Of a stretch of DNA of 64,000 nucleotides, positions 61,464 through 64,000 are shown in pieces. The DNA lies in NCBI RefSeq assembly GCF_004361915.1, contig NZ_SNWP01000012.1, forward strand, positions 228,584-292,583. Reading direction: 5' to 3'. The first letter of the stretch is position 1. The number at the start of each line of letters is the position of its first letter. The translations under genes and the position numbers were made by a program. The notes beneath the pieces are model-generated. The model was not told the DNA's origin and did no database searches. It was given only the letters and a program-made list of their open reading frames with translations. This DNA is from Sediminibacterium goheungense (GTDB lineage: Bacteria > Bacteroidota > Bacteroidia > Chitinophagales > Chitinophagaceae).

Positions 61464-64000
61464 ATGAATAAGTTTACACGCTTATGGGTCAGCCTTGTTT
61501 CGCTGACTTTATTTACTGTTTTTTCGGCCTTCCGTTTTACGGGACTACCAGAATTAGGCGGTGCTGAAAAAATGTATAACAACCCGGGTAAAGTTGTAAA
61601 AGATGCGACAGTTGTTCGCAACTTTACTACCAGAGTACTAAAAAATATTACACGCGCTGCAGGTTTTACAGGCAGAACCTTTAACGGTAATTCGAATATA
61701 TCGTTAACGGTACCAGGTAATATGAGTTTCAGTAATACGCCGGGTACTTGTGGCAGGGTGGTGACGTATGCGGCGCCAACAGCACAGGCAAATGCTGTGA
61801 GTGTTGAATTTGATTATACGGGTAATATTCAAACTTTTACGGTACCAGCCGGTGTTACTTCAATTACCATAAAGGGTATCGGTGCTGATGGAGGTAATTC
61901 ATTATCATCAGGAGTAAATGGTGGAAGAGGGGCTTCGCTCACAGGAACTTTTGCGGTTACGCCAGGACAGACTATATATATGGTTGTAGGGCAGAGAGGT
62001 TCTGATGATTTTGCAGATTTTGGATTAGGAGCAGCCGGCGGCGGCGGTGGTACCTATATAAGTGCTACACCATTTGGTACGCCTTCTGCTGTGCCTTTGA
62101 TGGTTGCAGGTGCAGGTGGAGGAGCTGCAGCTATTGTAGATAATAATATTCATGCAAATGCCAATAGCGTAGATGGTAATTATGGTGTTACCGGTGATGG
62201 TGGAGATGGCGCTTTGGGTACTGGTGGTTCTGGTGGAGAAGCAGGAACGAATAGTGGAGCAGGGGCAGGTTGGTTAGCTGATGGATTAAGTGATATTAAT
62301 TCCGGTGACTTAACAGGTGGTTTGTCTCAATTTGGTACGAACCCTTTTGCGGGCGGATCACTATTTGGAGTTTTATATGGTGGTTATGGTGGTGGCGGTT
62401 CAGCTGGCTTTGTTGGCGGCGGCGGCGGCGGCGGATATTCCGGCGGTGGCGGCGGTGGTGACAATGGCGGCGGTGGTGGTGGTGGCTCCTTTAATGGAGG
62501 TACCAATCCTGTTAATGTGCCCGGAGTAGATGGCGATGATGGTGCAGGTGGAAATGGTAAAGTGGTTATTACTTACGGTACCAGTGTTACTGTTACACAA
62601 ATAGCAGGGTTGCCTTCAGGGGCAACTTTTCCTGTTGGCGTAACCACCAATACTTTTCAGGCTACAGATGGGGTAAATACTACAACAGCCAGTTTTACAG
62701 TGACCGTGAATGATACAGAAGCACCTGTGCTAACTGCGCCTTCCAATATCACTTATACGATTCCGGCGGGATCTTCTAATTGTAATGCAGCTGCTGTTAA
62801 TTTAGGTACACCAACCGTTTCAGATAATTGTGGTGCAAACACCCCTACCAATAATGCGCCGTCTTTATTCCCACTGGGTACCACAACGGTTACCTGGTCG
62901 GTTACTGATATTCATGGCAATCCGGCAACAGCTACACAACAAGTGACAGTAGTAGCTCCTGAAATCAGAATAGCATCCGCTTCTTTTGTATTCAGCATTC
63001 TGAACGGATCAACTTCCATCGATCTTGCTACCGGAACAGATTTTGGTACTACCAATATCAATAATCAGGTAACCCGTACTTATATAATTGATAATGCAGG
63101 CGGAACAGCTGATCTGTCTGTAAACAGCATCAATATTGCAGGAGCGAATCCATCTTTCTTCACAGTGGGTGGAATTACACTGCCTGCAACTATTCCTGCA
63201 GGTCAAACAACAACATTTACCGTTACCTACAGTGCATCAGCAGGAGGCACACATAATGCGATTGTACAGTTAAACAACAATGACTGTGATGAGTCTGCAT
63301 ACAGTTTTGCTATTCAGGGGGTAACCAATCAGGCAACTACGCCGATTACCGGTAACACCAGCGTATGTGTATCAGGAACTACGCAATTGGCCAATGTGAC
63401 TGCAGGCGGTACCTGGAGTTCCGCAAATGCGGCAGTAGCTACTGTGGATGCAAATGGTTTGGTAACTGCCGTTAGTGCGGGTACAGCAAATATTAGCTAT
63501 ACAATGCCTGGCGGAACGGTTCAGGTAACAGTAACAGTGAATGCAGCTCCGACAGCAGCAATCAGTGCAAATGGTCCGACCACATTCTGTGCAGGTGGGT
63601 CTGTAACCTTGACAGCAACAGGTGGTGCGAGCTACCTGTGGAGCAATGGATCAACAACTTCATCAATCACCGTATCAGCTGCAGGCACTTATAGTGTAGT
63701 AGCGACCAGTGCAGAAGGTTGTTCATCAGCATCGGTATCAAGCAGTGTAACAGTTAATCCTGTTCCGACAGCAGCGATCAGTGCAGATGGTCCGACTACA
63801 TTCTGTGCAGGCGGATCTGTAACCTTGACAGCAACAGGTGGTGCGAGCTACCTGTGGAGCAATGGAGCAACAACTTCATCAATCACTGTAAGCAGTGGTG
63901 GTGTATATAGTGTAGTAGCGACCAGTGCAGAAGGTTGTTCATCAGCATCGGTATCAAGCAGTGTAACAGTTAATCCTGTTCCGACAGCAGCGATCAGTGC
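61464..64000 (+). CDS. Very large glycine-rich/HYR/Ig-repeat secreted protein, partial
   Basis: Starts at ATG 61464 and stays open to the window edge (at least 845 residues). A signal-like N-terminus (1-22) is followed by a short linker. About 110-375 is a glycine-rich domain beginning F-T-V-P-A-G-V-T-S-I-T-I-K, with long runs of Gly. An HYR domain follows (about 375-500; A-P-V-L-T-A-P-S-N-I and T-W-S-V-T-D-I-H-G-N), then a choice-of-anchor/DUF1573-like domain (about 500-620; P-A-T-I-P-A-G-Q-T-T-T-F-T-V), a Big_2-like domain (about 630-690; W-S-S-A-N-A-A-V-A-T-V) and the first tandem Ig-like repeats (C-A-G-G-S-V-T-L-T-A-T-G-G-A). It is probably a T9SS cargo, but the C-terminus is outside the window. 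Confidence 0.88.
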   Translation, partial: MNKFTRLWVSLVSLTLFTVFSAFRFTGLPELGGAEKMYNNPGKVVKDATVVRNFTTRVLKNITRAAGFTGRTFNGNSNISLTVPGNMSFSNTPGTCGRVVTYAAPTAQANAVSVEFDYTGNIQTFTVPAGVTSITIKGIGADGGNSLSSGVNGGRGASLTGTFAVTPGQTIYMVVGQRGSDDFADFGLGAAGGGGGTYISATPFGTPSAVPLMVAGAGGGAAAIVDNNIHANANSVDGNYGVTGDGGDGALGTGGSGGEAGTNSGAGAGWLADGLSDINSGDLTGGLSQFGTNPFAGGSLFGVLYGGYGGGGSAGFVGGGGGGGYSGGGGGGDNGGGGGGGSFNGGTNPVNVPGVDGDDGAGGNGKVVITYGTSVTVTQIAGLPSGATFPVGVTTNTFQATDGVNTTTASFTVTVNDTEAPVLTAPSNITYTIPAGSSNCNAAAVNLGTPTVSDNCGANTPTNNAPSLFPLGTTTVTWSVTDIHGNPATATQQVTVVAPEIRIASASFVFSILNGSTSIDLATGTDFGTTNINNQVTRTYIIDNAGGTADLSVNSINIAGANPSFFTVGGITLPATIPAGQTTTFTVTYSASAGGTHNAIVQLNNNDCDESAYSFAIQGVTNQATTPITGNTSVCVSGTTQLANVTAGGTWSSANAAVATVDANGLVTAVSAGTANISYTMPGGTVQVTVTVNAAPTAAISANGPTTFCAGGSVTLTATGGASYLWSNGSTTSSITVSAAGTYSVVATSAEGCSSASVSSSVTVNPVPTAAISADGPTTFCAGGSVTLTATGGASYLWSNGATTSSITVSSGGVYSVVATSAEGCSSASVSSSVTVNPVPTAAIS
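63549..64000 (+). repeat. 216-bp tandem Ig-like repeat
   Basis: CCGACAGCAGC occurs at 63549, 63765 and 63981, so the period is exactly 216 bp (72 residues). Two whole units and the start of a third are visible, nearly identical at DNA level. The array continues past the edge. Confidence 0.93.

Noticed and set aside
61280..61471. 63-residue frame in the gap before the large gene
   Set aside because: No codon bias, no hydrophobic or domain pattern, and it overlaps the leader and the next start; ordinary chance frame.

Overview
The window is a chromosomal segment of a member of the Bacteroidota, most likely family Chitinophagaceae. The signs are moderate to low GC, large secreted proteins ending in type IX secretion (T9SS) sorting domains, promoters of the Bacteroidota type (TTTG at -33, TAnnTTTG at -7), a GH20 hexosaminidase, a HisKA_2 kinase with periplasmic TPRs, and MqnA of the futalosine menaquinone route. 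Almost all of it is ordinary chromosome. I see no integrase, IS element, CRISPR array or phage gene. The species call is inference.

Layout. 1-6.4 kb (- strand): a BamA/TamA-like outer-membrane protein, a small secreted PepSY/BLIP-like protein, a GH20 beta-hexosaminidase and S-adenosylhomocysteine hydrolase. 6.5-12.4 kb: an Lrp/AsnC regulator, a small membrane protein, an erythromycin-esterase-like hydrolase, a kinase/response-regulator pair and a GNAT enzyme. 12.4-21.7 kb: PAP2 phosphatase, ValRS, a small lipoprotein, a 39-residue membrane protein, a DEDDh exonuclease/GIY-YIG fusion, Tex, a DsrE-like protein and a methyltransferase. 21.8-28.9 kb: a 1203-residue TolB-propeller/amidohydrolase, a bestrophin, PurB and MqnA. 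28.9-39.7 kb: a surface-glycan cluster with GT2, GT4 and GT9 glycosyltransferases, a YfhO-type membrane protein and four methyltransferase-like proteins (TylF, FkbM, FkbM-like, type 11). Most of it is one minus-strand run read from yfhO down to tylF. 39.8-44.2 kb: a queuosine-precursor transporter, NUDIX, CorA, DapF and a uridine-phosphorylase-like enzyme.

44.3-64 kb is the secreted-protein region. tRNA-Cys is followed by a 2483-residue LamG/Ig/HYR adhesin-like T9SS cargo, an NHL-propeller/Big_2 T9SS cargo, ornithine aminotransferase, a serine hydrolase, another GT2, tRNA-Gly and tRNA-Leu, a DUF1287 gene broken by one nonsense codon, and a third very large glycine-rich/HYR/Ig-repeat protein that runs off the right edge.

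The least explained signal is a set of intergenic arrays with a strict 7-nt period, in at least four sequence families (AGCT-, CAGAT-, TCGTCAGG- and GTGAATG-type). They are often arranged as inverted arms and repeatedly sit exactly at gene 3' ends, so that the stop codon lies inside the first heptamer. One short array lies in frame inside valS. A second recurring signal is an extended promoter -7 element, TAnnTTTGCA, in front of at least six transcription units. Both can be tested on the whole genome.
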